A stretch of 63,032 nt of DNA from Curtobacterium flaccumfaciens UCD-AKU (GCF_000349565.1 NZ_KB714609.1:65622-128653); one strand, 5' to 3'. Numbered from the stretch's first letter, positions 7,866-17,318 are shown. Notes: a model not told the origin generated them from the sequence alone. Numbers and translations are program-made.

Positions 7866-8524
7866 CTGCGTAGGCTACGCGCCGGTCGGCAGTGGAGGCG
7901 CACGAGGTCGGCGGGGGTGCTGCGCGGCCACCAGAGGACGAACCATCCGGACCCGACGGACGCGTCCACGGTCGGCAGATCGGGGACCTCGGCGGTCAGG
8001 GCGACCGTCGCCGGCGATGTGCGGCCCGCGACGAAGCCGAGTGACACGTGGTCGACGTGGTCGACGAGTCCGCCGCCGACGGCGCTCCGCGTCACGCCTC
8101 GACCTGATCCGTCAGCGTCGGCCAACCCGCGGAACAGCAGGAGACGATCCCGAACCAGCAAGCAGAGACGGGGACCCGACTGTGTCCGCATGATGATCGC
8201 CGTGATGCTGCCGCGGGTCTCCGACAGCGCCGCCGGATCGGGCGCCGGTGCGGCCGCTGGCTCGTCGTTGCTGCCGGCTGCGCAGCGACGCAACGACGCA
8301 GTGCTCGCGGCGCCGGGGATCGGTGTCGCTGTCCAACCGGCCAGGTCTCGCTGCGTCGGCGACCCGACGATGACCGGACCGTCTCGGTCCACCGTCACTC
8401 CCCCGGACGTCGGTGCCGACGGCAGCAGGACGGTTGCGGCGACCGCGGCGGGGACGGCGACGGCAAGGACCACGGCGACGACGGACCACGCGGTCCGGCG
8501 GAGCCCCTGGGCTGAGTCGTTCAT
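7859..8524 (-). CDS. Membrane-anchored extracytoplasmic protein of unknown function
   Basis: 221 residues with no family I recognise. A short cytoplasmic start (MNDSAQGLRR) is followed by one hydrophobic segment (about 12-34) and an exported-looking domain rich in Pro, Ala and Gly with four Cys (81, 121, 212, 221). Its ATG overlaps the glycosyltransferase stop (ATGA), and its stop overlaps the kinase start by 7 nt. Position between a sugar transferase and a sensor kinase suggests a sensing accessory or a cell-wall partner, but this is inference. Confidence 0.7.
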   Translation of the reverse strand: MNDSAQGLRRTAWSVVAVVLAVAVPAAVAATVLLPSAPTSGGVTVDRDGPVIVGSPTQRDLAGWTATPIPGAASTASLRRCAAGSNDEPAAAPAPDPAALSETRGSITAIIMRTQSGPRLCLLVRDRLLLFRGLADADGSGRGVTRSAVGGGLVDHVDHVSLGFVAGRTSPATVALTAEVPDLPTVDASVGSGWFVLWWPRSTPADLVRLHCRPARSLRRC

Positions 8525-9765
8525 GCGGGAAGCGGCCGTTCTCCCGCTCCGGCGGACGGGAGCGTGAGCATCGCCGCGATGATCGCGGCTGCGGACAGCA
8601 GCAGGGACTCGCGCCACAGCGGTGCGACGGCGAGCAGCGCTGGAGCGTTGCTCGCGATGAAGTCCGCGAAGCTGGGACCGGGGATGGTCAAGCCGAGCAC
8701 CACGACCGCGAACCCGACGCGGTGGGACCTGCGGCCGAGCCGCTGGAAGACGAGGATCGCACCGGGGAGGATCCACACCCAGTGGTGGATCCAGCTGATC
8801 GGCGAGAGCATCGGCGCGACGAGTCCGATCGCGACGATCGCCTCGATCCGGCGGCCGCGACGGTGCAGGATCCGTGCCGCGGCGAGGCCGATGACCGCGG
8901 CTCCGCCGACCAGCACGGGAGTCCAGGAGACGGAACCCGGGGCGAGCCCGGCGACGGCACCGGTGATCGAGTTGTTCCCCGACGACGCGATCGCGTGACC
9001 GGTGAGGTCGACACGGTCGGACAGGTGGAACACGGTGTCGGTCCAGAAGTGCACGCTCATGCCCGGCAGGACGACGAAGCCCAGCGCCGTCGCGGCGACG
9101 AACCCGACGGTCGACCACGCGCACCGCCGCCACTGTCCGGTGACGGCGAAGAAGACGATGAACAGTGCCGGGGTCAGTTTGATCGCAGCCGCGACACCGA
9201 TCAGGACGCCGACCGGACGCTGCCGACCGAAGAGACGCCGCGGACCGAGGACATCGACCAGCACGAGCGCCATGAGCAGCAGGTTGATCTGGCCGTACAC
9301 GAGGTGCTGGACGGCGATCGTCGTGCCGCACGCCAGGACGAGGATCACGACCTGCCGAGGACGGACCGCTGCACCCGGAGCCGTTCGTCCGAAGACGAGC
9401 ACGACCGCCGCGATCACCGCGACGCTCAGCACGGTCCAGCAGACGAACGCCGCGTGCCAGCCGAGCAAGCCGGTCGGTGTGAGTGCGATCGCGGCGAAGG
9501 GCGTGTAGGTGAAGGGCATCCCGCCCGGACCCAGCTTCGGGTCCGTCAGGTTGCCGTCGTAGAGGTCGCCTCCGTGCAGGAGCACCGGGACGCTCGATCG
9601 GTACACCAGGAAGTCGACCGGCAACAGGTGCGGGACGAGCGACAGCACCGAGAACACCACCGTCACCACGGCCGCGACACCACCGAACGCGACCGCCGCG
9701 CGCCCGGTCCACCATCGGTGTGCCGGCAGCACGATCGGGCTTGCAACTGTGGTTTCGGAGGCCAT
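8521..9765 (-). CDS. GT87-family (DUF2029) polyprenol-dependent mannosyltransferase-like protein
   Basis: 414 residues with about 10-12 membrane segments. The first extracytoplasmic loop contains VDFLVYRSS, GGDLYDG and PFTYTPFAA, the hallmarks of the GT-C family that includes mycobacterial alpha-1,2-mannosyltransferases using polyprenyl-phosphate-mannose. A later SPISWIHHWVW motif is also typical. The donor could come from the Dpm1-type synthase at 26782, and another GT-C enzyme sits at 27600. It is the first gene of a tightly overlapping four-gene unit ending in the two-component system. No clear ribosome site precedes ATG 9765. Confidence 0.85.
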   Translation of the reverse strand: MASETTVASPIVLPAHRWWTGRAAVAFGGVAAVVTVVFSVLSLVPHLLPVDFLVYRSSVPVLLHGGDLYDGNLTDPKLGPGGMPFTYTPFAAIALTPTGLLGWHAAFVCWTVLSVAVIAAVVLVFGRTAPGAAVRPRQVVILVLACGTTIAVQHLVYGQINLLLMALVLVDVLGPRRLFGRQRPVGVLIGVAAAIKLTPALFIVFFAVTGQWRRCAWSTVGFVAATALGFVVLPGMSVHFWTDTVFHLSDRVDLTGHAIASSGNNSITGAVAGLAPGSVSWTPVLVGGAAVIGLAAARILHRRGRRIEAIVAIGLVAPMLSPISWIHHWVWILPGAILVFQRLGRRSHRVGFAVVVLGLTIPGPSFADFIASNAPALLAVAPLWRESLLLSAAAIIAAMLTLPSAGAGERPLPA

Positions 9766-9916
9766 GCTGCGACGCTACGAGCCGGACGAGGGGCCCCGAA
9801 TCGGCGCTGCGCTGAACTCCGGTGGCGCGCTGCGCCCGACTTTCATCCCCGAGGAGGATGCGCGGCGCGGACGACACGGCGAGCGGTGGCCGACGCGGGG
9901 CTGGCGCCCCCTTCGA

Positions 9917-10699
9917 TCACCCGCAGGTCGTGGTGATGAGGTCGCGAGCGAGGTCGAGCCGGTACCCGTCCGGGTTGCGCACGCCGGCCGCTTCGAACCA
10001 GGACCTGTCCGCTTCGGGGTGCGGTCCGCTGACGCCGACGCGACCGGCCCCGAAGGAAGCGACCAACGCTGCGGGCACCCCGTCGGGGTACTGACCGAGC
10101 ACCTCGGCTCGGGCGTTCCGGTCCAGGGCGAAACCCGGGCCGTCCTGGAAGTACATGTGCCGTCTCCTGCCGCGCCAGGTGACGGGTACGACCGTGTCCC
10201 GGTCGTCGGGGACCGATGCGCCAGCCGATCCGGCCCACCCGAACGTGTCGCCGGGGAGCAGGTCGAGCCCCGGGTTCGAACCCGCGAGGTACGCACCGAA
10301 GCACAGCCCGAGGAAGGATCCGCCGTCGTGCACCCAGGATCGGATGGCGTCAGCGGACGGTCGCAGGTCTCGCCACGTCGCGTCGAGGTCCGCTCCCCCT
10401 CCTGGCTGCACGTACAGTGCGGCTGCATCGAGCGCTGACCTGGAGATCGGGTGCGGCGTCCCTGGGCCGACGAACCGGACGCGGAACGGCCTCGGACCCG
10501 ATCGCAGGACGGTGGCGATCGTCGGCGCGCAGTCGGCGCACCCCTGCGGGCCGCCGTACACCAGCGCCAACGGCAGGGCGTCCGACGGAGCCCTCGGTAC
10601 CGCGCACGCGGACAGGAACGTGGCCGCAGAGACGATCGCTGCCGCAGCGAAGCCGCGACGGGAGAGCGCCGAGGAGTGCGAGGGACGTGGAGTGTTCAT
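9917..10699 (-). CDS. Predicted Tat-exported lipoprotein with BPL_N (glutamine-amidotransferase-like) domain
   Basis: 260 residues. The signal has a twin-arginine motif SRRGF (13-17), a hydrophobic core and a lipobox FLSAC with Cys32, so it is probably a folded lipoprotein. The body starts LPLALVYGGPQGC and contains GGGADL and GGSFLGLCFGAYLAG, the nucleophile-elbow-like Cys motif of the BPL_N family related to class I amidotransferases. Substrate is unknown. It is divergent from the second two-component system, 196 bp away, and could be its target or its sensor partner. Codon use is like the neighbours. Confidence 0.75.
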   Translation of the reverse strand: MNTPRPSHSSALSRRGFAAAAIVSAATFLSACAVPRAPSDALPLALVYGGPQGCADCAPTIATVLRSGPRPFRVRFVGPGTPHPISRSALDAAALYVQPGGGADLDATWRDLRPSADAIRSWVHDGGSFLGLCFGAYLAGSNPGLDLLPGDTFGWAGSAGASVPDDRDTVVPVTWRGRRRHMYFQDGPGFALDRNARAEVLGQYPDGVPAALVASFGAGRVGVSGPHPEADRSWFEAAGVRNPDGYRLDLARDLITTTCG

Positions 10700-10775
10700 G
10701 AGATGCCTACCGTTCTGCTCCGTCTCCCGACCACGCTGCCGTCCGCCGACTTCGCCTGCTCCCCCACTTCGGCGG

Positions 10776-10801
10776 CAACCACCCCGCCATGTGGCGGGTT
10801 G
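10776..10801. promoter_or_regulatory. Hairpin in the divergent lipoprotein/response-regulator promoter region
   Basis: CCCGCC-ATGT-GGCGGG (10783-10798) flanked by CAAC and GTTG forms a compact dyad in the 196-bp gap between the lipoprotein gene (-) and the regulator (+). It may be an operator or an RNA hairpin. No other element in the gap is clear apart from a possible -10 (TTACTC near 10837). Confidence 0.35.
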
Positions 10802-10895
10802 TCGCTGTGCGACGACCGCCACTGGCAGGCGCCCTGTTACTCTCACGATCGATCCTCGGAGCGCGTGCGCCGGGGCCGGTGCGGGGTGGACGAGT

Positions 10896-11540
10896 GTGAC
10901 GACGGTTGTGGTGATCGACGACGAGATCCTGGTGCAGCGGGGCCTCGCGATGATCCTCTCCGCTGCAGAGGACATCGACGTGGTCGGGACCGCGGACGGT
11001 GTCGCGGCAGTGGCACTGATCGATCGGACCGACCCGGACGTGGTCCTGCTCGACATCGAGATGCCGCAGATCGACGGGTTCTCGGTCCTCCGTGCCCTGC
11101 AACGACGCCGTTCCAGGGCGATCGTGGCGATCCTGACCACCTTCGACACCGCGCCCTACGTCGACCAGGCACTGCAGCTGGGGGCGCGCGGGTACCTGGT
11201 GAAGGACACCGACCCGGACGCGTTGGCGACCTTCGTGCGCAGCCTCGTGGCGGGTGGGATCCTGCTCGCTCCGTCGGCTGGCCGTGCACTCGCCGGCCCG
11301 AGACGCGAACGGCGGACACGGGCCCTGTTGTCGGAGCTCTCACAGCGCGAGACCGACGTCCTCCGATGCCTGGCCGAGGGTCAGACGAACATCGAGATCG
11401 CCAAGGAGCTGCACCTGGCAGTCGGGACGGTCAAGGACCACGTCAGCGTCATCCTGCGCAAGCTCGGGGTCGCCACGCGTGTCCATGCGGCGCTCCTCGC
11501 GGAACGTGGCGGTCTGCTCGACCGGCCGGCCGAACGATGA
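10896..11540 (+). CDS. NarL/FixJ-type response regulator
   Basis: 214 residues. Receiver domain VTTVVVIDDEILVQ with the acidic pair at 8-9, phospho-acceptor Asp53 (VVLLDIEMP), Lys in GYLVKDTDP, then a LuxR-type HTH (LSQRETDVLRCLAEGQTNIEIA, LAVGTVKDHVSVILRKLG). It is a transcription factor controlled by the next gene's kinase. I start it at GTG 10896 because the protein aligns with regulators from this residue and GGTGGA lies about 6 nt upstream. The stop overlaps the kinase start (ATGA). Confidence 0.9.
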   Translation: MTTVVVIDDEILVQRGLAMILSAAEDIDVVGTADGVAAVALIDRTDPDVVLLDIEMPQIDGFSVLRALQRRRSRAIVAILTTFDTAPYVDQALQLGARGYLVKDTDPDALATFVRSLVAGGILLAPSAGRALAGPRRERRTRALLSELSQRETDVLRCLAEGQTNIEIAKELHLAVGTVKDHVSVILRKLGVATRVHAALLAERGGLLDRPAER

Positions 11541-12679
11541 ACCACCGCGAGGTCGACCGCAACGGCACTCGCCTGCCGAGCTGGTTGCGCTGGGGATCCG
11601 AAGTGGCGGTGACGCTCGCCGCGATCGTGGACGCCGCCAGCGGTTCCGGGCAGCTGAACGGTCTCGAGGTCGGTGTCTCCGTGGTGGCGATCCTCGCGAT
11701 GCCGCTGCGCCACCGCTGGCCACTCGTCGCCTTCGCCCTCGTGCTCCCGGGCCTGTACTTCGCCGAGAGCGGCATCGCCGCCATCGTCGTCCTCTACGCC
11801 GTGGCCGCCGCCGGTCGCCGGTCCTGGGTCGTCGCCGCGTGTGTGGTGTTCGTCTTCGCGGGTTTCCAACCCATCTCGTCGATCACACCGCTGTCGAGAG
11901 ACACCCTCATCACGGTCGTCTACGGCGTCCTGTTCGCCGTCGGTCCCGCAGCACTCGGCATGCTCGTCACCGCCCGCCGTGCGCTCCGAGCACAGATGCA
12001 CGAACTCCGCAGAGCGCACGACAACGAGCAACACCAGCGCGTCCAGGAAGCGCTCGAGCTCGAACGCGCCGCACTCGCTCGGGAGATGCACGACGTCGTG
12101 TCGAACCACGTCAGCCTCATCGCCGTGCAGGCGGGCGCACTCCAGGTGGCGTCGCCGGACGCAGCGGCCCGCGAGACCGCGCGCACGATCCGGCAGCTCA
12201 GCGCCAGCACGCTCGACGAGCTCCGTACCATGCTCGGCGTGCTCCGCTCCTCCACGGCGACCGGGCGGCCCGATCTCGGCGCGCCACGCACTGCCGCGAC
12301 CGCCGACGACTTCGCCGCGCTCGTCAGCGCCAGCGGGATCACGGCGACGACCAGGCTCGACCTCCCCCTGGAGACGCCCCCAGCTGTTCGCCGCGCGCTC
12401 TACCGAGGACTGCAGGAGAGCCTCACGAACGTCCGGAAACACGCCGCCCCCGGACCGGTCGACATCTCCGTCGACACCCTGGAGGACGCCGTGGTCCTCG
12501 TGGTCCGCAATGCGGTGGCGGCGCACGGAGCGCAACCCGCCGGCCCGCTGCCCAGCGGACAGTACGGGCTCCTCGGACTCGCCGAACGCGCCGAGCTCCT
12601 CGGCGGCTTCTGCACCAGCGGCCTGACCGAGAGCGGCGACTTCGAGGTCCGGATGGTGCTTCCCCGAGTCCGGACCTGA
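11537..12679 (+). CDS. Sensor histidine kinase, HisKA_3 type
   Basis: 380 residues. Residues 22-147 hold about four to five membrane helices and almost no external loop. A coiled coil (150-180) leads to His185 in LAREMHDVVSNHVS, the phospho-acceptor of the DesK/LiaS class, and an ATPase domain with N-box QESLTNVRKHA and GQYGLLGLAERAELLGG. Such kinases usually sense membrane or cell-envelope state. It is coupled to the upstream regulator by ATGA overlap and ends 63 bp from the convergent copA, with a small dyad (GACGGT/ACCGTC, 12678-12693) between. Confidence 0.9.
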   Translation: MNHREVDRNGTRLPSWLRWGSEVAVTLAAIVDAASGSGQLNGLEVGVSVVAILAMPLRHRWPLVAFALVLPGLYFAESGIAAIVVLYAVAAAGRRSWVVAACVVFVFAGFQPISSITPLSRDTLITVVYGVLFAVGPAALGMLVTARRALRAQMHELRRAHDNEQHQRVQEALELERAALAREMHDVVSNHVSLIAVQAGALQVASPDAAARETARTIRQLSASTLDELRTMLGVLRSSTATGRPDLGAPRTAATADDFAALVSASGITATTRLDLPLETPPAVRRALYRGLQESLTNVRKHAAPGPVDISVDTLEDAVVLVVRNAVAAHGAQPAGPLPSGQYGLLGLAERAELLGGFCTSGLTESGDFEVRMVLPRVRT

Positions 12680-12742
12680 CGGTCGACACCGTCGCTGGCA
12701 CGCCGGTTCTGCCCCGGCCCCACCACTCCCGCCGAGGGCGGA

Positions 12743-14998
12743 CTACGACCTCCCGTACGACCGCAGCCGGAGACTGTTCGAGACGACGAGCGTCGAGGAC
12801 AGCGCCATCGCGGCGGCGGCGATGAGCGGGTTGAGCAGCCCGGCCGCGGCGAGCGGGATCGCGGCGATGTTGTAACCGAACGCCCACACGAGGTTGATGC
12901 GGATGGTCCGGAGGGTCGCGCGGGAGAGCTGCACTGCGTCGACGACGGCGCGGAGATCCTCGCGGACGATGATGACGTCGGCGGCCTTCAGGGCGATGTC
13001 CGTGCCCTCGACAACGGCGACGCCGAGGGTTGCGGTGGCGAGGGCTGCGGAGTCGTTGACGCCGTCGCCCACCATGGCGACGTGGTGCCCGGCCGCCTGC
13101 AGCTGGGCGATGCGTTCGGCTTTCTCGTCGGGCAGGACGCGGGCGATGACCTCGTCGATGCCGACCTCACCGCCGACAGCGGACGCCGTCGTCTCGGAGT
13201 CCCCGGACAGGAGGACGGTGCAGAGGCCGAGGGCGCGCAGCTGCGCGACGGCCTCGATCGCGCCGGGACGGAGCGCGTCCCGGACGGTGAGCACTGCGGC
13301 CACGTCGCCGTCGACGGCGACGAGCACCACGGTGGCGCCGGACGCTTCGCGGTCCGCGACGACCGCGGCGACGCGGTCGCCGACCCGCACCCCCGCGGCT
13401 TCGAGCAGCTCGGACCGGCCGATGACGCAGGCGCGGTCACCGACGGTCCCAGCTGCTCCCAGTCCGGCGTGTGCGGTGAAGTCCGCGACCGGCTCCAGGG
13501 TGCCGAACCGGCTGCTGGCTGCGGCGGTGATCGCCGCCCCGATGGGGTGCTCTGACGCTGCTTCGAGGGCGCCGGCGAGGGCGAGGGCCGTGTCGGCGTC
13601 GGTGGTGAAGGTGTCGACGGCGGTGAGGGTCATCCGGCCGGTGGTGAGGGTGCCGGTCTTGTCGAAGACGACGGTGTCGATGCGACCGCTCGCCTCGAGG
13701 GCACTGGGGCCCTTGATGAGGATGCCGAGCTGGCCCCCGCGTCCGACGCCGACCATGAGCGCGGTCGGCGTCGCCAGGCCGAGCGCGCAGGGGCAGGCGA
13801 TGATGAGGACGGCGACACCGTTCGCGATCGCGGTGCCAGGAGCCGCGCCGCTGACGAGCCAGCCGGCGGCGACGAGGATCGCGATGCCGATCACGACGGG
13901 TACGAACACGCTGGTGACCCGGTCGACGGTGCGCTGCACCGCGGCCTTGCGGCGTTGGGCGTCGTCGGCGACGGCGGCCATCTGGGCCAGGCGGGTGCGG
14001 GTGCCGACGGCGTCGGCGCGGATGACGAGCCGACCACCCTGGACGAGGGTGCCGCCGATGACCGTGCTCCCGGCCGTTGCCTCGACCGGGACGGACTCGC
14101 CGGTCATCGCGGACACTTCGAGCGTCGCGGCGCCGTCGGTGACGGTGCCGTCGACGGGGATGCGGCCGCCGGGGCGGACGACGACGAGGTTCCCGACCCG
14201 CACGGCACTCAGCGGAACAGTGCGCTCGGTGCCGTCGGTGACGACCTGCGCCTCGGTGACGCCGAGGTCACCGATGGCTTCGAGGACATCGGCGGCGCGT
14301 CGGCGGCTGCGGCTCTCGAAGTAGCGGCCGGCGAGCTGGAACGTGACCATGCCGGCGGCGACGTCGAGGTAGATCGAGTCCGCGCCGGCGGGAGTCCTCC
14401 CGAATCCGAGCCAGTACCCGGGAGTGGTGGCGGGGTCGACGAGGAGCGTCCAGAGCGCCCATCCGAAGGACACGACGACGCCGAGCGAGACGAGGGTGTC
14501 CATGCTGGTGCTGTGGTGCCGCAGTCCCCGGAGGGTGGCCCTGTGGAACGGCCACGCAGCCCAGGTGACGATCGGGACGGCGAGGAGGACGCAGAGCGCC
14601 TGCCAGCCGGGGAACCGCCACGCAGGGACGAGCGCCAGGATGATCGTGATGTCGCACAGCGGGATCGCCAGCAGTGCCGCGACGGCGAGGCGGCGGCGGA
14701 GCGTCGTGGTGCGGGTCTCCGCGGCGCGGGCGGACCAGGCGTCATCGCCCGGGGTGTGGACGGCGGCGGTGTAGCCGGCGCGCTCGACCTGCGCGATCGC
14801 GCTCGCGGCATCGGCGATCCCCAGACCGGCGACCGTGGCGCGTTCGGTGGCGAAGTTCACGGACGCAGTGACGCCGTCGAGCTTGCCGAGCTTGCGTTCG
14901 ACCGCGTTGGCGCAGGCGGAGCAGGTCATCCCGCCGATGTCGAGTTCGAGCCGCTGCTCGGCTCGCTGGTCGGTTCGGGACGGGGTGGTGGTGGTCAC
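12743..14998 (-). CDS. copA: Copper-translocating P1B-type ATPase
   Basis: 751 residues. An N-terminal heavy-metal domain with GMTCSAC (Cys26, Cys29) is followed by eight predicted membrane helices, the phosphatase-loop TGES (299-302), the CPC metal site at 402-404, the phosphorylated Asp446 in DKTGTLT, the HP motif (SEHPIG) and GDGVNDS. CPC indicates Cu(I) export. The start is GTG 14998, overlapping the CopD-CtaG stop by 4 nt (GTGA). It is the last gene of a CopZ-like/CopD-CtaG/CopA operon and receives copper, by family knowledge, from the HMA chaperone encoded first. Confidence 0.94.
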   Translation of the reverse strand: MTTTTPSRTDQRAEQRLELDIGGMTCSACANAVERKLGKLDGVTASVNFATERATVAGLGIADAASAIAQVERAGYTAAVHTPGDDAWSARAAETRTTTLRRRLAVAALLAIPLCDITIILALVPAWRFPGWQALCVLLAVPIVTWAAWPFHRATLRGLRHHSTSMDTLVSLGVVVSFGWALWTLLVDPATTPGYWLGFGRTPAGADSIYLDVAAGMVTFQLAGRYFESRSRRRAADVLEAIGDLGVTEAQVVTDGTERTVPLSAVRVGNLVVVRPGGRIPVDGTVTDGAATLEVSAMTGESVPVEATAGSTVIGGTLVQGGRLVIRADAVGTRTRLAQMAAVADDAQRRKAAVQRTVDRVTSVFVPVVIGIAILVAAGWLVSGAAPGTAIANGVAVLIIACPCALGLATPTALMVGVGRGGQLGILIKGPSALEASGRIDTVVFDKTGTLTTGRMTLTAVDTFTTDADTALALAGALEAASEHPIGAAITAAASSRFGTLEPVADFTAHAGLGAAGTVGDRACVIGRSELLEAAGVRVGDRVAAVVADREASGATVVLVAVDGDVAAVLTVRDALRPGAIEAVAQLRALGLCTVLLSGDSETTASAVGGEVGIDEVIARVLPDEKAERIAQLQAAGHHVAMVGDGVNDSAALATATLGVAVVEGTDIALKAADVIIVREDLRAVVDAVQLSRATLRTIRINLVWAFGYNIAAIPLAAAGLLNPLIAAAAMALSSTLVVSNSLRLRSYGRS

Positions 14999-17109
14999 GG
15001 CTGCTCCCGGTGGTCGGTGACGGTCAGCGCCCGACGGTCGTCGGCGCGCTCGTGCTCGTTCGTCGAGCCGGGCCCGGTGGACCGTGTCGGATCGGCCCGC
15101 TGTGCAGGTGCGGTGGTGTCGCGGGTGGTGAGCTTGCTGAGCATGGCGTTGTACTGCTCGTGGTCGTCGTCGAGGCCCCGGTCGGCGTGCCGGTCGATGC
15201 GCTTGGCCTGTCGAGCGTCCTGCTTGGCCCACTGGGTGACGAGGGCGATCACCACGACGATCAGCGGCAGCTCACCGGCGGCCCAGGCGACGCCACCGGC
15301 GACGTACTGGTCGTGGGCGAGACTGCCGATCCACGGGATGTCGAGGTACTGGAAGTACGTGCCTGCGAGCAGGGTGTCGCTGGTCATCACGACGACGCCG
15401 AAGAACGCGTGGAAGGGCATCGCTGCGAGGACGAGGCCGAGCTTGCCGATGTGCGGCAACGGACGGGGCGGTGCGTCGACGCCGATGATGAGGGCGTAGA
15501 AGACGTACCCGATGGCGAGGTAGTGCAGGGTCATCGCCTGGTGCGCCCAGTGGTACCGCATCGCCCAGTCGAAGAACGGGGTGAGGTAGATGCAGTAGTA
15601 CGAGCCCACGAACACCGCCAGGACGTACACGGGGTTGTACGTGACCCGCAGCAGCTTCGAGTGGGTCACCGCGACGAGCCACTCGTGGGGGCCGGCGAAG
15701 GCATCGCGACGGTGCGCGGTCGTGGCGCGGAGGAACAGGGTGATGGGTCCGCCGAGGACGAGCAGCAGCGGGCCGAGCATGTTCAAGCTCATGTGCAGGC
15801 CCATGTGCACGGCGAAGGACGCCGACGAGTACGGGCCGACCCCGGACGAGGTGGTGATGATGACGGATGCCCAGCCGAGCATCCAGGCGCTGGTCCGGCC
15901 GTTCGACCAGTGGTCTCCGCGCTTCCGGAGTCGGATGACGGCGGCCGCGTACGTGGCGATCCCGGCGATCGCGATGACGAGGAAGAGGATGTTCACCCGG
16001 CCGGCGGTCCACAGGGTGATCGGGGTGAGGGGTGTGTCGACCTGGTACCCGAGGAAGAGCTGCTGTCCGTCGGTGGGGACGAAGTACACCGGCGGTGGGA
16101 TCCGCGTCATGACGACGCCGATCGCGGCTGCGACCAGGAGCACCGCCAGGAGCACCGCCGGGGCGGTCGGGGTGGCGAACCAGCTCCTGCGGAGGAGGAT
16201 CGGTCCGGCCACCGCGGCGACGAGGAGCAGCTGGGCGGCGAAGAGCACGCCGGTGGGCGCTTCCCACGGCGGCGTGCCGGCGAGTTCGACTGCGGCGATG
16301 ATGATCGACCCGACCGTCCAGGTGATCCAGCCGGTGAGGGCGAGGATGCGGTGCCTGCGGATGGTGGCGGTGCCGGGACGGCTCACTCGCCACCGGCGGG
16401 CACCGGCAGCCGTGGCGCCGATCCAGATGCCGAGCGCGGGGGCGGCGAACATGGCGGCGTCCCCACCGAAGTCGTGGTTCGGGCCGACGAGCACCTGCGT
16501 CACCAGCACGGGGGCGAGGAGCCCGATGACGCCGATGCCGGTCAGGAGCAGGGTGCTGACCCAGCTGCGGACGAGGTACGCAGCGATGAGGATCGCGACC
16601 GCGATGCAGGCGACGACGATCCACGCGCCGGGGAGGTAGCTGGCCTGCACGAGGTAGCCGATCGCGCCCGGTGTCAGGAGCTTCGTCACCGGCTGCCCGC
16701 TCGCGTCTGCGGCGTCGACGGGGACCAGCAGCACCGCGGCGACCAGCCAGACGGTGGCGGCGGTGCGGACGATCGCGAGGTCGCGGTGGTTGTCGATGAC
16801 CGTGCGTGACCGGCGCGGCGTGAGGAACACGGCAGCGGCGAGGCCGCCGGTCGTGAGGCCGCCGGTGACGTCGGCGGTGAGGCGGAGCACGGCGCTGAGC
16901 ATCGAGGTGAGCATGCCCGGGTAGCCGCGGCTCAGCCGGTCGTACGAGGAAGGACCGAGCATCGCGACCGCGACCACGACGATGACGACCGCGATGACGG
17001 CGCCCACCCACGGCGATGCGCGCCTGAGCACACCCGACCGCCCCACGGCGGGCACGGTCGTCGGCCGGTTGCGCGTGGCCGGGGTGGCAGCGGCCTGGGT
17101 GTCAGGCAC
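14995..17109 (-). CDS. CopD-CtaG fusion: copper membrane protein and oxidase assembly domain
   Basis: 704 residues. The N-terminal half (about 45-385) has eight to nine membrane segments and resembles CopD copper-resistance proteins. The C-terminal half has about seven more helices with HMGLHMSLNM, TPFFDW, HYLAIGY and PFHAFFG, the His/Met-rich helices of caa3-type CtaG. The fusion is known in actinobacteria and is thought to move copper across the membrane for cuproenzyme assembly. The tail (650-704) is charged and cytoplasmic. GTG 17109 (VPDTQAAAT) is preferred because it overlaps the HMA stop by 8 nt; an ATG 17 codons earlier would overlap more deeply. Confidence 0.88.
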   Translation of the reverse strand: MPDTQAAATPATRNRPTTVPAVGRSGVLRRASPWVGAVIAVVIVVVAVAMLGPSSYDRLSRGYPGMLTSMLSAVLRLTADVTGGLTTGGLAAAVFLTPRRSRTVIDNHRDLAIVRTAATVWLVAAVLLVPVDAADASGQPVTKLLTPGAIGYLVQASYLPGAWIVVACIAVAILIAAYLVRSWVSTLLLTGIGVIGLLAPVLVTQVLVGPNHDFGGDAAMFAAPALGIWIGATAAGARRWRVSRPGTATIRRHRILALTGWITWTVGSIIIAAVELAGTPPWEAPTGVLFAAQLLLVAAVAGPILLRRSWFATPTAPAVLLAVLLVAAAIGVVMTRIPPPVYFVPTDGQQLFLGYQVDTPLTPITLWTAGRVNILFLVIAIAGIATYAAAVIRLRKRGDHWSNGRTSAWMLGWASVIITTSSGVGPYSSASFAVHMGLHMSLNMLGPLLLVLGGPITLFLRATTAHRRDAFAGPHEWLVAVTHSKLLRVTYNPVYVLAVFVGSYYCIYLTPFFDWAMRYHWAHQAMTLHYLAIGYVFYALIIGVDAPPRPLPHIGKLGLVLAAMPFHAFFGVVVMTSDTLLAGTYFQYLDIPWIGSLAHDQYVAGGVAWAAGELPLIVVVIALVTQWAKQDARQAKRIDRHADRGLDDDHEQYNAMLSKLTTRDTTAPAQRADPTRSTGPGSTNEHERADDRRALTVTDHREQP

Positions 17110-17311
17110 CGGCGAGCTCGTAGCCTGCCTCGTCGACGGCTTCGGCGATCGCTGCCGCATCCGGCCGGGCCGGTGCGGTGACGACGACGAGACCGGTCGC
17201 GGCGTCCGCAGTGACGAGCTCGACGCCGGCGATCGCTTCGAGTTCGCCGGTGACGCGGCGTTCGCAGTGCTCGCAGGTCATCCCGACGACGTGGTACTCG
17301 AAACGCTCCAT
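17102..17311 (-). CDS. CopZ-like HMA copper chaperone
   Basis: 69 residues making one heavy-metal-associated domain: MERFEYHVVGMTCEHCERRV with the CxxC pair at Cys13 and Cys16, followed by the usual beta-alpha-beta-beta-alpha-beta pattern. Such proteins carry Cu(I) to P-type ATPases. It leads the copper operon. A TAGAAT -10 box ends 6 nt before ATG 17311 and lies inside the operator at 17319-17335, so the message is probably leaderless and shut off by the BlaI-type repressor. Confidence 0.92.
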   Translation of the reverse strand: MERFEYHVVGMTCEHCERRVTGELEAIAGVELVTADAATGLVVVTAPARPDAAAIAEAVDEAGYELAGA

Positions 17312-17318
17312 GCGCCCA

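Noticed and set aside
8521..9765. A second, overlapping frame on the minus strand running from near 9877 through the GT87 gene
   Set aside because: Only its last 222 codons (7859-8524) look protein-like; the earlier part is a shadow of GT87 rich in Arg/Pro/Gly.
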